Source: Halichoerus grypus (lineage: Eukaryota > Chordata > Mammalia > Carnivora > Phocidae). Taken from it: a stretch of DNA of 64,000 nt. The stretch spans positions 166,686,437-166,750,436 of the forward strand of contig NC_135715.1 of assembly GCF_964656455.1 (NCBI RefSeq), in the 5' to 3' direction. Position numbers and translations under genes: made by a program. The notes under the pieces were generated by a model, which was not told the DNA's origin, ran no database searches, and saw only the letters and a program-made list of their open reading frames with translations. Shown here piece by piece: positions 23,801 to 35,800 of this stretch (position 1 is its first letter; every line of letters starts with the position of its first letter).

Positions 23801-26800
23801 ATACTAAGTGTAGCTCTGGTTGTTCAGAATAATAGATGAATATTTATGAGAAAAAAAGCTACATAAGGTTTCAGGAGGATACAAATCACTAAGTAGTAAT
23901 TCTTCAATTTACATAGTAATTTATCACTCTGTTTAACAAATTCTTTCTATATAATACTTTTTATATAATTACTATACTATATAGCAGAATGTTACACAAA
24001 AATTTCAGAAACTCTTCTGTTTCACAAAACAAGATAGTTTTTTATTAAGATAGTAAATAGTGTTGAGTCTTCTAAAAATCAATACCTACTTAGATACTGT
24101 GATAGCGCTATTCACAGTCAATAATTTCCACAGATACCTGATAACCCTATATGGTCAAATCCCACTCACCTGTGAAGACACTCCCCAAAGGGAACTGATT
24201 AATGAGGAGGACTGTCTGGGCAGAATGGACATGTATACATGTCCCCACCATACTAACAAAATAACATTTCCAAAATGTCTAAATTTAGCTCATTCTCAGT
24301 TGGTCTACCCCTACTATATTATGAAATGTAAAAATATATTATTGGATTAAAAATTTTTTTACTCTCTTACACTTATGTACTTTGTCCTTTCTGGAAGAGA
24401 AGTAGTAACATGGTGATCATTGTACAGGAAAGTTGTACTGTCTTGCCGTCAAACAATGGTAGAGCTGGGACAGATTCTACAACCCTTTCTTAAGAGTGTT
24501 TTTAAGAAAAGATATCTTTTGGAGTTAGCTTTTTGTACAGGAAATTAGTAATACTATATCTACTCCTATGTATGTTATGGTTTAACTTGTGTCTAAGATT
24601 CTTTTATGAACGCAAGCTTTTTATGTTAAAGTAAGCTTGTTTACTCTTTAACATTACTAGGACATAAAGTTGTGTAATGTTATCAAAATATTTACTTTTT
24701 CTTGTAGAGTATGTGTTGAAAATGTGAAAGCTCCACTTTAAAAAAAAAAGATTTTATTTATTTATTTGAGAGAGAGTGAGCAAGTGAGAGAGAGAGAGAG
24801 AGGGAGGAACAGGGTGAGAGGGAGAAGCAGACTCCCCACTAAGCAGGGAGTCCAATGTGGGACTCGATCCCAGGACCCTGGGATCATGACCTGAGCCGAC
24901 AGCAGACGCTTAACTGACTGAGCTACCCAGATGCCCCTGAAAACTCCATTTTTAAATAATATCAAAATGGTTCTCCAGTAGTCATAACTTATTATTACTT
25001 TAATATATATTTTAGTATAATGCTTTAGTTTGATATAGCACAATAGTTAACTCTGCAAAATCGGGATAAATATAGTAGTAGATCAGGTTAAATTTGAAAT
25101 TATTTCTCAAAAAGTTACATTTTAGTTTTTGATCCCAGTTGTTTCAATTGGAAATAGATAGTAATGGGTTTCTGTCTTTGTTCAGGCTTACTATATTTTC
25201 TTCTTTTTTGTTAACATTTGTGTATTTTCTTTACCTATATCTAATTTCATCCAAATCTAAATCCTGAATATTTTCTCTCCGTAGACGATTGCATTGCACT
25301 AGGAACTATATCCACATGCACTTGTTTGTGTCTTTCATGCTGCGAGCCGTAAGCATCTTTGTCAAGGACAAAGTGGTCCATGCCCACATAGGAGTGAAGG
25401 AGCTGCAGTCCCTGCTGATGCAGGACGACCTACAAAATTCCACAGAAATGCCTTCTGTGGATAAATCAAAATACGTAAGTGTTTTCACCATTTTCTCTCA
25501 TTACTGATTCCTATAACATTACGGACAAGTACAATTTTACAGGCCACTAAATCTTAACTTGTTTTGGTTTATGTAATCTCTGAATTAACCAAGATAGATG
25601 ACTAATTTATATAATGATATTTACTACCTCGATTCTGTCCTTAAGCTTTACGCCTAATTACTCATCATCTTAGACTATTAAAAGTCTTGAGCTCTTTCCA
25701 TAAGAATATTCTGGCATGGCGACTTCAAAAATCACATGACTGGAGTGCATTTGATGTGGAGCTCATACTAGCTTTCATGGCTTATTGTGTTCAAAAGTAA
25801 GAGCCCACTTGAAAAACCAGAAGTGTGTTATTTTTTTTTTTTTTTTTTTTTAAAGATTTTATTTATTTATTTGACAGAGAGAAACAGCCAGAGAGGGAAC
25901 ACAAGCAGGGGCAGGGGAGTGGGGGAGGGAGAAGCAGGCTTCCCGCCTGAGCGGGGAGCCCGATGCGGGGCTCGAACCCAGGACCCTGGGATCATGACCT
26001 GAGCCGAAGGCAGACGCTTAACGACTGAGCCACCCAGGCGCCCCCAGAAGTGTGTTATTTTAAAGCCCACAACATTTACCTTCTTTATTGTAGATTCAGA
26101 CTTGTTCCAATATAAGATTCCAGGGTACTTGATTCTGCTCTGAAATGTCCTGGTGTTATTTAGTAAATAGAATCACTCAATAATTCAGTTAATTAGATCA
26201 CTGATGTGCTGTATCTGGGAATTAAGTATAATAGATTATATGTCTTGATAGTATGAACTAATGCCCTTTCTGTGGCTTTGGCCTTTGCCCTGTAACTTTG
26301 TAGTCCCTGCTGATTCTGATTCTGTGCTGGTTTTGGTGACTTGTTTTATCCCATAGAATGAAATGGAAGTGATGGTGTGCTGGTGAAGGGTAGAGCTCTG
26401 TGAATGAGCCTAGCCAAGATTAGCGGAGGCTGGCCCAGATCAGCAGAATCACTGAGCCAATGCATAGATTCATAAGATGTAGTAAATGCTTATTATTTTA
26501 GCCATTGACTTTTGGGGCATAAGAAAGATGAGAATAAAATAAAATCATGGTAGAATAATGGCTAATATTTTCTTCTTTATGCTTTTCTGTATTTTCTAAT
26601 TTTCTCTGATGATCAAGTATTATTTTCATAAATAGGAAAAATCAAAGAAAAGTGATTTTTTGGTAACTTCTAAAGGAAAAATATCTTATTTTAAGAACAG
26701 AATCGAGCCCATAGTCTTAGAGATGCTGCCTTAAAATAACCTTGTTCTGGTCTCATTCAACAGTCTTGGCTTTCCTACATACAGGAAACAGATCATAAAA

Positions 26801-29800
26801 AAGAAATACAGAACTATTTTTTCATGGTCTGTTGCATGTAGTATAATTAAGAGTTCTAATATGATGCAATTCTGGTTTATTTGTAACAGATTGGGTGCAA
26901 GATTGCTGTTGTGATGTTCATTTACTTCTTGGCTACAAATTACTATTGGATCTTGGTGGAAGGTGTCTACCTGCATAGTCTAATCTTTGTGGCATTCTTT
27001 TCGGACACCAAATACCTGTGGGGCTTCATCTTGATAGGCTGGGGTAAGGTATTTATGTCTCCTTTCCCTTTAAACTGGATTATGGATTTCTGTTAAACCT
27101 ATTGATGTGGGAAACAAAGGCAAAAGAAAAAATTAAATTTCCTTACTACTTACAGCCCATTGACAAGTCCTTGAAACAGGCCGAGTGACACTCCTCTAGG
27201 AACTCTTTATCTCTACCCCATAAGATACATGTTAGCAATCATCCTCCAAGCATATGGCCCACTGATACTCATCTGAAGAGTCTCAGGACTGAGTTTTTAC
27301 TAAACAGTAATAAATGACCTTTTCTTAACAATAGCTAGACCTCTCAGGGTCCTGGAAACCTTGTTTCCAAAATTCCTTAGGGACTTATCCTGGCCTTAAC
27401 CCCCTCCGAACTTGAAAGTGTACAATCAGACACCTGTCACAACCCCAGGGCAGCTCTTTCTGCCCACGGGTCCTGTCCCCGAGCTTTCATAAAACCACCT
27501 TTTTGCACGGAAGAAGTCTCAATCTTGAGTGTTTGCTCCGAACCCCAACGTTTTCCTATATCACTTATCATTAGCATACTTTCAGCTATTTTCCTGAAAT
27601 CTCTCCCCATCTTACCTTTATATCTCCTTCTTTCTCTTCCATTGTTCATTGGGAAAGGTTATTAAGATCAAGTCTAAAATCCTCCCAGTGTTAACAAACT
27701 TTTCATCTTTAACTTACGGTTAGAGTTCTTAGGTCAGATTCTTGAGAGAATTCTTTGGTGGAAATATAAGAGAACACACTGAGAACTGCTCTGCTCATGT
27801 CTTATGTCAATGTCCTGATTTAGCAATAATTTCATCCTAAATATTTTGATTTTTAAATTTCTAAGCTATAGTGATGGATTGTTGATTTGTATTTTTAGGT
27901 TGTATGATGAGAATACCAGAAATGAATTTATAAGACCATCTTGACTTCATTTAATGATACAAATTACAAACTAATTATGTAGACTTACCATGTCTTTTGG
28001 AAGGAAATAATTCAAATTGCTTTCTGCATAAGTAATTTTTAAAAAAATGATATTTAGCTCACATTCCAAAAATGCCTTCTCAGCACTACACTGGACTAGG
28101 CACTAACTCAACATGACATGGGGAAAGGATGTTGCTTGTTCAAATTTAAGAGAAATTGAAACTCATATGTGGTTACAATTAAGAAGCCTCATGATCAACA
28201 ATTGCAGATCTCCATTGTTATTTTTATATCCACATTATAAGGGGCTCAGCATAAGAAACAAATGAACTGAGTGGCTCAAGATTAAATTTGAAGGGTTTTT
28301 TTTTTTCTCCTCCAAAATAAGAATATTTCTTTGCTTGTTTGGCTTTAATATTGTTTTTTTAACATTTGAAAATGTGGAGTAGGGAATATTGAATTTCCTG
28401 CTAGTTAATGAGTAACCTTTTAGAAAACAAAGGGTCTATTTACTGTAACATTTCATTTATATGAAATTATTGTGAATAAAGTTGTATTTCTGAAGGCAGC
28501 TTGTCTGTTTTAAAGCTCTCCCTTTGACTAGCAGTTACTAAAAACATAAAAAAAATAAAAAGGATATTTTATTTTTTAGGGTGCTTTGGAAATTTCCTGA
28601 ATAGTTTTTGGTAGTTTGCCTTCAAATCAAAATTACATCTGTGTACCAGTGATGTGGGAAACAAAGGCAGAAGAAAAATTATTGAATTTCCTTACTACCT
28701 ACAGCCCATTGACAAGTCCTTAAAACAGGCAGAGTGACATTCCCCTAGGGACTCAACTGCTTTAATGTTAATACTTTGCTAAGAGCAAAAGGCAATCCTA
28801 GCTTAAGCCCCTCATCCTCCAGGATCCTCTAAGTCTACTTTGACGTATAAAAATTCCTTTGGGAATTTCCTTTATCTCTGAACCCCCCAAGATACGTGTT
28901 GGCAATCATTCCCCAAGCATATGGCCCACTGATATACATCTGAAGGGTATCATGACTAAGGTTTTATTAGACGGTAATAAATGACCTTTTCCCAACAATA
29001 GCTAGTCCCTTCAAGGTCCTGGAAACCTTGCTTCCAAAATTCCTTAGAGACTTACACTACCCCTAACCTTCTCCCAACTTGAAAGTATATAATGGGCCAC
29101 TCCTCATGACCCCCGTGCAGGTCTTTCTGCCCATGGGTCCTGTCCCCGTGCTTTAATAAAATCACCTTTTTGCACCAAAGACGTCTCAAGAATTCTTTCT
29201 TGGCCGTTGGCTTCAAACCTTAACATCTTTCTTACATCACCAACATAATTACTAGAAGTTGGTAAAGGTGTTGATAGAAAATTCAGCAATGAATGTAGAC
29301 ATTTGTCTGAGTTACATTTTATATTTTGGATTTCTATACCACCGGTCATACATAATAAATTCTTTTTTTCTCTGTGTACTTAGTGGTTTGATAGCCAACT
29401 CCCCCAGAACTCTTACTTGGTCTCTATTGATGTGATTTGAAGTGGGGTTCCTGAGTGAATGGTCAAGAAGGAATTCTTGAGACATTTTTCAGTGCAAAAA
29501 TGTGCTTTTATTAAAGCTCAGGGACAGGACCCCTAGGCAGAGCAGTTCTGGGATTGTGAGTTGCAATTGATTATATACTTTGGAGTTGGGGGAGGTAAAG
29601 ACAAAGGAAGTTTCCAAAAGGATTTTCATATGCTAAAGAAGACTTACAGGATTCTGGGGGCCTAGCTATTGTCAAGCTAAGGTTGTGTTTTCCCTCTAGC
29701 AAGGCATTAACATTAAGACAGTTGGGAGCTCCTGGAGGAATGTCATATTCTGCCTGCCTCAAGTATTTGTCAGTGGGCTGCAAGTTATAAAGAAGTTTAA

Positions 29801-32800
29801 TCTTATCTACATTTCCTTTTGCCTTTGTTCTTCACATCCTCTATCACTCAGTCAGTTCCTCTTTAAAGTCAGAAGTTTGTTTCACTTAAACCTGAGAAAC
29901 TAGTTTTCAGACCTTTCTATGAAAAACAGAATGAAAAAAAAAGTCCAGTGAGCTTCTATATGCATATGAATTTCTTCCCTTCCTATACAAATTTATTGAT
30001 TTGTTCACAAGAACTTTAGCGTTGGAATGATGACTACAGTAGAAGCATCATTACTTGAAGTGTTCTTTTCATCAAATGGTTTAAGAACAAACAAGAAAGC
30101 AAGTAGGCTTCCCATGGAAGCTTGCTTTGAAAAACATTTTACATGCGATATATCCACACACACTTAATCACAATATAAAACACTAATAACCAATCTTTAT
30201 GGAATTATGTTTCCACACGTGGTCTACCTTCTGATTCTTTGTTTGCAACTCCACTAAAAAAATTCTCTAGGCTAGGGTGTCTATAACTATAGTAATATTC
30301 TCTAAAGAATATCTCCCCACTACTGGGGTGCCTGGGTAGCTCAGTCTGTTAAGCATCCAACTCTTGGTTTCAGCTCAGGTCATGATCTCAGGGTCATGAT
30401 CTCAGGGTCGTGAGGTTGAGCCCCCGGTGAGTCCTTCCTCGAGCCCTACATCAGGCTCCATGCTCAGTTCAGAGTCTGCTTGAGATTCTCTGCCTCTGCC
30501 CTTGACCCTTCCCCCACTCATGAGCGTGCATGCATGCGTGCTCTCTCTCTCTCTCAAATAAATAAATAAAATCTTTAAAAAAAAGAGTGTCTCTCCATTA
30601 CTTAAATGCAGCTACTATTTAATGAATTAAATACCTAAGTCTATTTGATTAATAGACTATTTTTCCCTTAGCACTGACAGTCAGATTTTAGAATCATTTT
30701 GATTTCTGACTCATTTTTCTAAATTCCGTTAAGAAAATCAATAATCAAAAAACATTATAGCTGCTTTGCATGATCCTTTGCTAGAGTAATTTAGAGTGAA
30801 TCCAATTTCATATTTTCTTCCAATGATGTGATTTATTAGCTTCGCTAGAGAGGAGAACTTACTTGGATTCCTTTGTTATTATTCATTGGACCCAATCATG
30901 ATAATTTTAAGCTCTCTTCAGCTAAATAAATAGAACTTTATTACTCACATTATAGTGATGTGTGGAGCTATATTATTTACATTGATTTTGCTGATTCTTG
31001 AGAATAAATTGGAAGGGAAGGAAATTACAATCTAAAGAGGAGCAGATGCTGTATCTGACCTTTAGTAAATTGAAGGCAAATGTTTAAAGTAACTGTTTTT
31101 ACACATCTTCATCCCCAAACAAGATGTATAGAAGAGTAAAGGCAAATTCCAATGATGACTATAGTTTTCTTTCAACCAACCACATTCTTAATTTTCCCTC
31201 TTCTTGCCTCAATTTTCTCATAAATAAGGCACTTTATTCTTGGTTCCATTTTCTTCCAAGTACATATTATTTTTTCTATATATTTAATTCTATATTTATA
31301 AGGTGTCAGTCTTATTTCTTTATCCCTAATGTGGTAATTTGCCTCTATATTAGCAACCATTCTTAAGTTTCAGCTGTCAGATAAGATGCCAGAATGTACA
31401 TATTATCATATGAGATCACCTATCCTGATTATATCATGTAGTCATGTCTCCGTTGCCAAGCTTTCTTGTAGAATATTTTCACATTCTGTATTCTCTGAAA
31501 ATAATCAGGAAAAGATTATACATTTCCAGTTTTATTATCTTTGTATCAGGTGATCTCAATTCAGCAAATATTTTTTGATTATCCCATTGGCAGTAAATAT
31601 AATTGAAATACAGAGATATGTGTTGAAGTCCCTGCACACAATAAGCATGCAGTCTGACCCAGTAGGTTATTTTGTTTTGTGTTTGCCTGTTCTGATCATA
31701 CATATTATATTCAAAATATTTAATTTATAAGATCTGTTCTCCAAAAAATTGTTTAGAATAGCCAATATAATACCTTTACACAGTTAAAAATCTTCAACTG
31801 GCTTCAAGCAAAATTTAAAAACCTAGAAAAGCTATTTCTCCTTTTCCTTATGATTTTTAATGCCATTACTAGTTCTACTGAATGTTGCCTTAAAGTTAAA
31901 ATTATATTCAACAATTAGAGTCAATAAAAGATCGATATTTTAACCCTACTTTATGAAAGATACAGAATTTGAATCTCTCTGCTTATCATTTTCCCCAATC
32001 TTTTTAGACGTAATTTGGAGTTTTACTCATAACTATTTAAGATTATATAGATTATTACCTCTTTAAAAGAAAACAAATTATAGTCACATTTAGATTTACA
32101 TTTGTAGCAGTTATGTAGATTTATCTCAGTGAGTTCACCTGGTTTCAAAATTTCACTTCATCTCCATCAATTTGATCTTTTAAGTTTCTGCCCCCTGGCA
32201 ATATTTAATTCAGTAAACATATTTTCTTTTTTATTGTAGCTCTTCTGTTTCAGATTGGTCCTTTCCCACAGTGCCTTACTCTTCTTCTAGAACATTTTTT
32301 TGGACTATAAATTAGATATGTTTTTAAAATATTTCTTTTGTTTCCTGTAGCAATTCCATCTCAGGAGGAGGTAGCTCTTCTAAAGTTTCACAAATTGACA
32401 CTCTTCTTTGTAGCAATGGAAGACTTTCATAGGCTTTGCAATTTTCCTGAAAGAGAGTTGTACTCATTCAGTATTGGCTTAGAGTCCCATGAGAGTTGAG
32501 AACAATTCTGCCAAAATCATATGGAGGTACTTCTTGGTTCCTTAAAGGATGAAACATAGGTGATGGGTATTGAATTCCAGCATTCTATGATGAGTAGTGA
32601 GGGAACTGGAAGCATAGCCTAGAGCTTCATGTCTGAGCAGTCAACATAGATGGATTCCTAGGGGCATCAAGGTTTCTGGTTGGTAAGATACACAGTATGT
32701 CTGTAGCAAAGCTAGGCATCCTATGTCATGATGGGTCTCTAATTTTCAGAACTAACTTTACTCCTTATGGTCAACCTGTGATTTTACAATACTATAGTAG

Positions 32801-35800
32801 GACCACTGGAGGAGGGTAAGGCTGAGGTATGGTTTTATGAAGCTTCTAAAATATCTAAAACAAGATGAAACTACATAGACCAAGATGAGAACATCCTTTT
32901 TACCCTCTATGACTTCAAAGCATCTCTGTTTTATGCAGTGGGTTGCTGCATAAGTTTTTATTTGAAGGAAGGGTTTAATTGCTAAAACATTTTGACTACT
33001 ATTAGTTAGTCCAAAACTTCATTTCAAAGGAGAGTAGTAATGGAGCCACATGAATACCCATATCTACTTATTTTTAGACTAGAGATTGCCTCCCTCTCAG
33101 AGTCACTTATTTATACTGACATTTTATGAAGATAGCTCTCAAGGTAAATGCATATATTGAGTGACATTCAAATTTACATTAAATTTACTTACATTAGCAC
33201 TTAGACTTAAAATAACATCTAAATCTCAAACATTTTCCCCTGTATTTATGTTTTCTAAATTATATAATAATATGATACTAAGACTGGTGATGCAAAATCC
33301 TTAAATCCCAGAGTGGTTTTAATTCTTTTTCCTCCGTGGTTGCCTCTGTGCTAGTGTTGTGAGTGAGAGTCTTCCAAGATGATGAGAAAAGTAATTTCAT
33401 TAAGACATGGTATCTGATATAAGATGTTTGTTATAATTATTATCTAAAACAGAATTCCAACTCAAGCACCATTGATCAATGTGTATAGAACATCATTCAG
33501 GAAATTGCTTGATTGGGAGATTGTAAAGGAAGCAAAAGATAAAGACCTGGAAATGAGAAAATGTGAAAATTTTGATCAAAGATAGATACTTTTTAAAGAT
33601 AGCCAAGGCAGCAGAACAGTAAAGGGAGCTACATCAGGCCTTTTTGAACCACCCTGTCAGAAGGAGCTCTACTCCATTATACAGCGTCATTCTTGTTTTT
33701 AATTCATAGCGCTGATTGAACCAAAGTTATGTTATTAATTTTATATCTCCTTCCAGAATATGCTTCAGAAAAACAGGGATAGTGTTGATCTGTTTATTGT
33801 TTTATCTTCTGAAACTAGAACAATCCTTGACATATACATGGGCACTTAATAAATGGTTACATGATAGATGGATGGACGGATAGGTAGGTGGGTAGATACG
33901 TAGATGGATAGAAAGATAGATTGAACTGAACCTAAGAAATAACCAGAATTGGTAGATCTATTTTGACAAAAACAGTTTCCTGGAACATAGAATTCGAACA
34001 TATTTTTTTATGATGTTTGAAATTTAGATGTTCTATGCAAACAATAAATAAAATTCGAATGTGGAATCATGAAATTAAGTGGCCACACAGTCAGGCTGAG
34101 GCTAAATTCAATTAGATGATCACTGAGGGAGCCAAAAAATTTTCTATTGCAGTGTATCATCTTATTTTCACTTTTAATAGTGTTTTTCTTCATCTGAACC
34201 TATTCTTTTTCACTTTTTTGCTAAAAAAAGAATATTTGAAAAATTACAAATGTGTTTTTAAAAGTAAAGAATTTAATATTGTGCTTAATAAAAAATGTTC
34301 TAAGTTAGATTAAAACTTTTTCTCTCCCTTTTAAGGTGCTTCTTAACTTCTGCATTGTTTCCATTATGCTCTCTCTTTCCTTTCTTTAAACCACTTTCAT
34401 AAATTCCACAGAATGAGAAGTTGTCCATTAAATCCTTGGGTCCTGTTTTGTTGTGTTCCATAAAAGTTATGATTTGTGATTTTTTGTGGGTGATGTCAGA
34501 GTCCAATCAACTATAACATGAACTGAACAGTCAGCCTTTACCGTGGACAGCCTTTTCAGACTCGTGGAAAGTCAGTGTAATGGATTTGACATGGCAAGCT
34601 CACGAGGTATTTAACATTTATGAGGGATACATATCTCACACTCAAATCACCAAACTCACATAGCGGCCACCCTTCCCTATGGTCTAAATGCATGCAAATG
34701 CTTGTCTTGAGCCAATATGAACCCCCAAAAAAGAAGAGGCTAAACTGATTAAAACTTCCCAATTTTATAACTTCTCAGTATAGCTTCTCTATGGCTTGCA
34801 TTTTTAGAATGGCTAAGTTCTAATTTTTTAGATGACATCAGCCTCCCTGCTGCTCCTCATGAAGTCTGTCATGTTGCTTCACTCCTCCCTGAAAGCATGT
34901 AGCTGTCAGTGCGGCAAGAGTCAAAGCCCAGTGCTCCAGCCGCTGCCTGCTTCTGGCCCCAAGATCTTCCTTCCCCTCCCATATAGCTTGATCCTACATC
35001 CCTCAAAGTAAAATTGGGCCAACCTTCTACCTTTAGACTTTCAGGAACAAATGACAGCAATGTACCTGGCTCATTTTTTGAGTGGACAAGATGAAAACCA
35101 AGTGGAATTTCTTGTTGAGATATCAACATTTTTCATTTCTGTTTTTCTCTCTCAACTTCTAATAGTATATTCTTATGTGTGCAGAGTATGAGATTAAAAA
35201 TTCCCTTCATCTTAAAGTAAATGCAGTTTCTGACTCCCTCTTTGATTGCAGGGTTCCCAGCTGCATTTGTGGTGGCCTGGGCTGTGGCGCGGGCAACTCT
35301 GGCTGATGCGAGGTGAGTGAAGAAGGAGAGGTAAGGGGAGCACCTCAGATTTTCTCAAGACTCGGGCTTCCTGCCTGGAATTGACACTTGCTGCTACTGT
35401 TGATTACATGTCCCCTCAGGGATGTCATGTAGAAAGTTACCTTGATGTGATTGTAGCCTGTGATACATTATCAGCAAGCTATCCATCCCAGAAGTCATGG
35501 GACAGAAAGATTCACCGACCAGATTAGGATGCTTGACCTCTTTAGTTTATAATATCATTTTAAAATATATTGTAAGAAGCAAGGGGAAGGAGATGGGTAA
35601 GTTAACACACGGGATATGACGGAAGCCTGTGGAAGGACCACACCACCTGAGTCCCAGGATGGGCAATATTGAGATCTGTGCCACATCAGCTTTCCCCACT
35701 TGACGGTGTGGCTGTGAAGACCAGAGATGAGGTTGCAGCAAGGAGACCCACAGCCAGAAAGTGCCTCGGGCCAATGACACACATTTCCTTTCTCATACTG

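Larger units (their letters stand above)
21264..25284 (+). other. PTH2R: PTH2R intron 5
   Basis: 4,021 bp. It contains a SINE with an 18-bp target duplication (21819), antisense L2 pieces (about 22270-22570 and 23330-23610), a sense L2 end (about 22700-22990), a MIR remnant (about 23680-23795) and a SINE (24740). No recognised element at 21270-21800, 23000-23320, 23840-24720 or 24960-25280. Confidence 0.85.
27044..35251 (+). other. PTH2R: PTH2R intron 7
   Basis: 8,208 bp. The first part has three related solo LTRs (27103, 28650, 29428) and one SINE (30325). The 4.6 kb from 30603 to 35251 holds almost no recognisable repeat, only an L2 tail (about 33750-33860) and a degenerate tetranucleotide run (33863-33921). 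Nothing was identified at 27570-28640 except AT-rich DNA. Confidence 0.85.

Noticed and set aside
27103..29239. Copies 1 and 2 of the LTR as the two ends of one provirus
   Set aside because: The 1.1 kb between them is AT-rich, with no primer-binding site, polypurine tract or viral coding remnant, and the flanks do not match each other.
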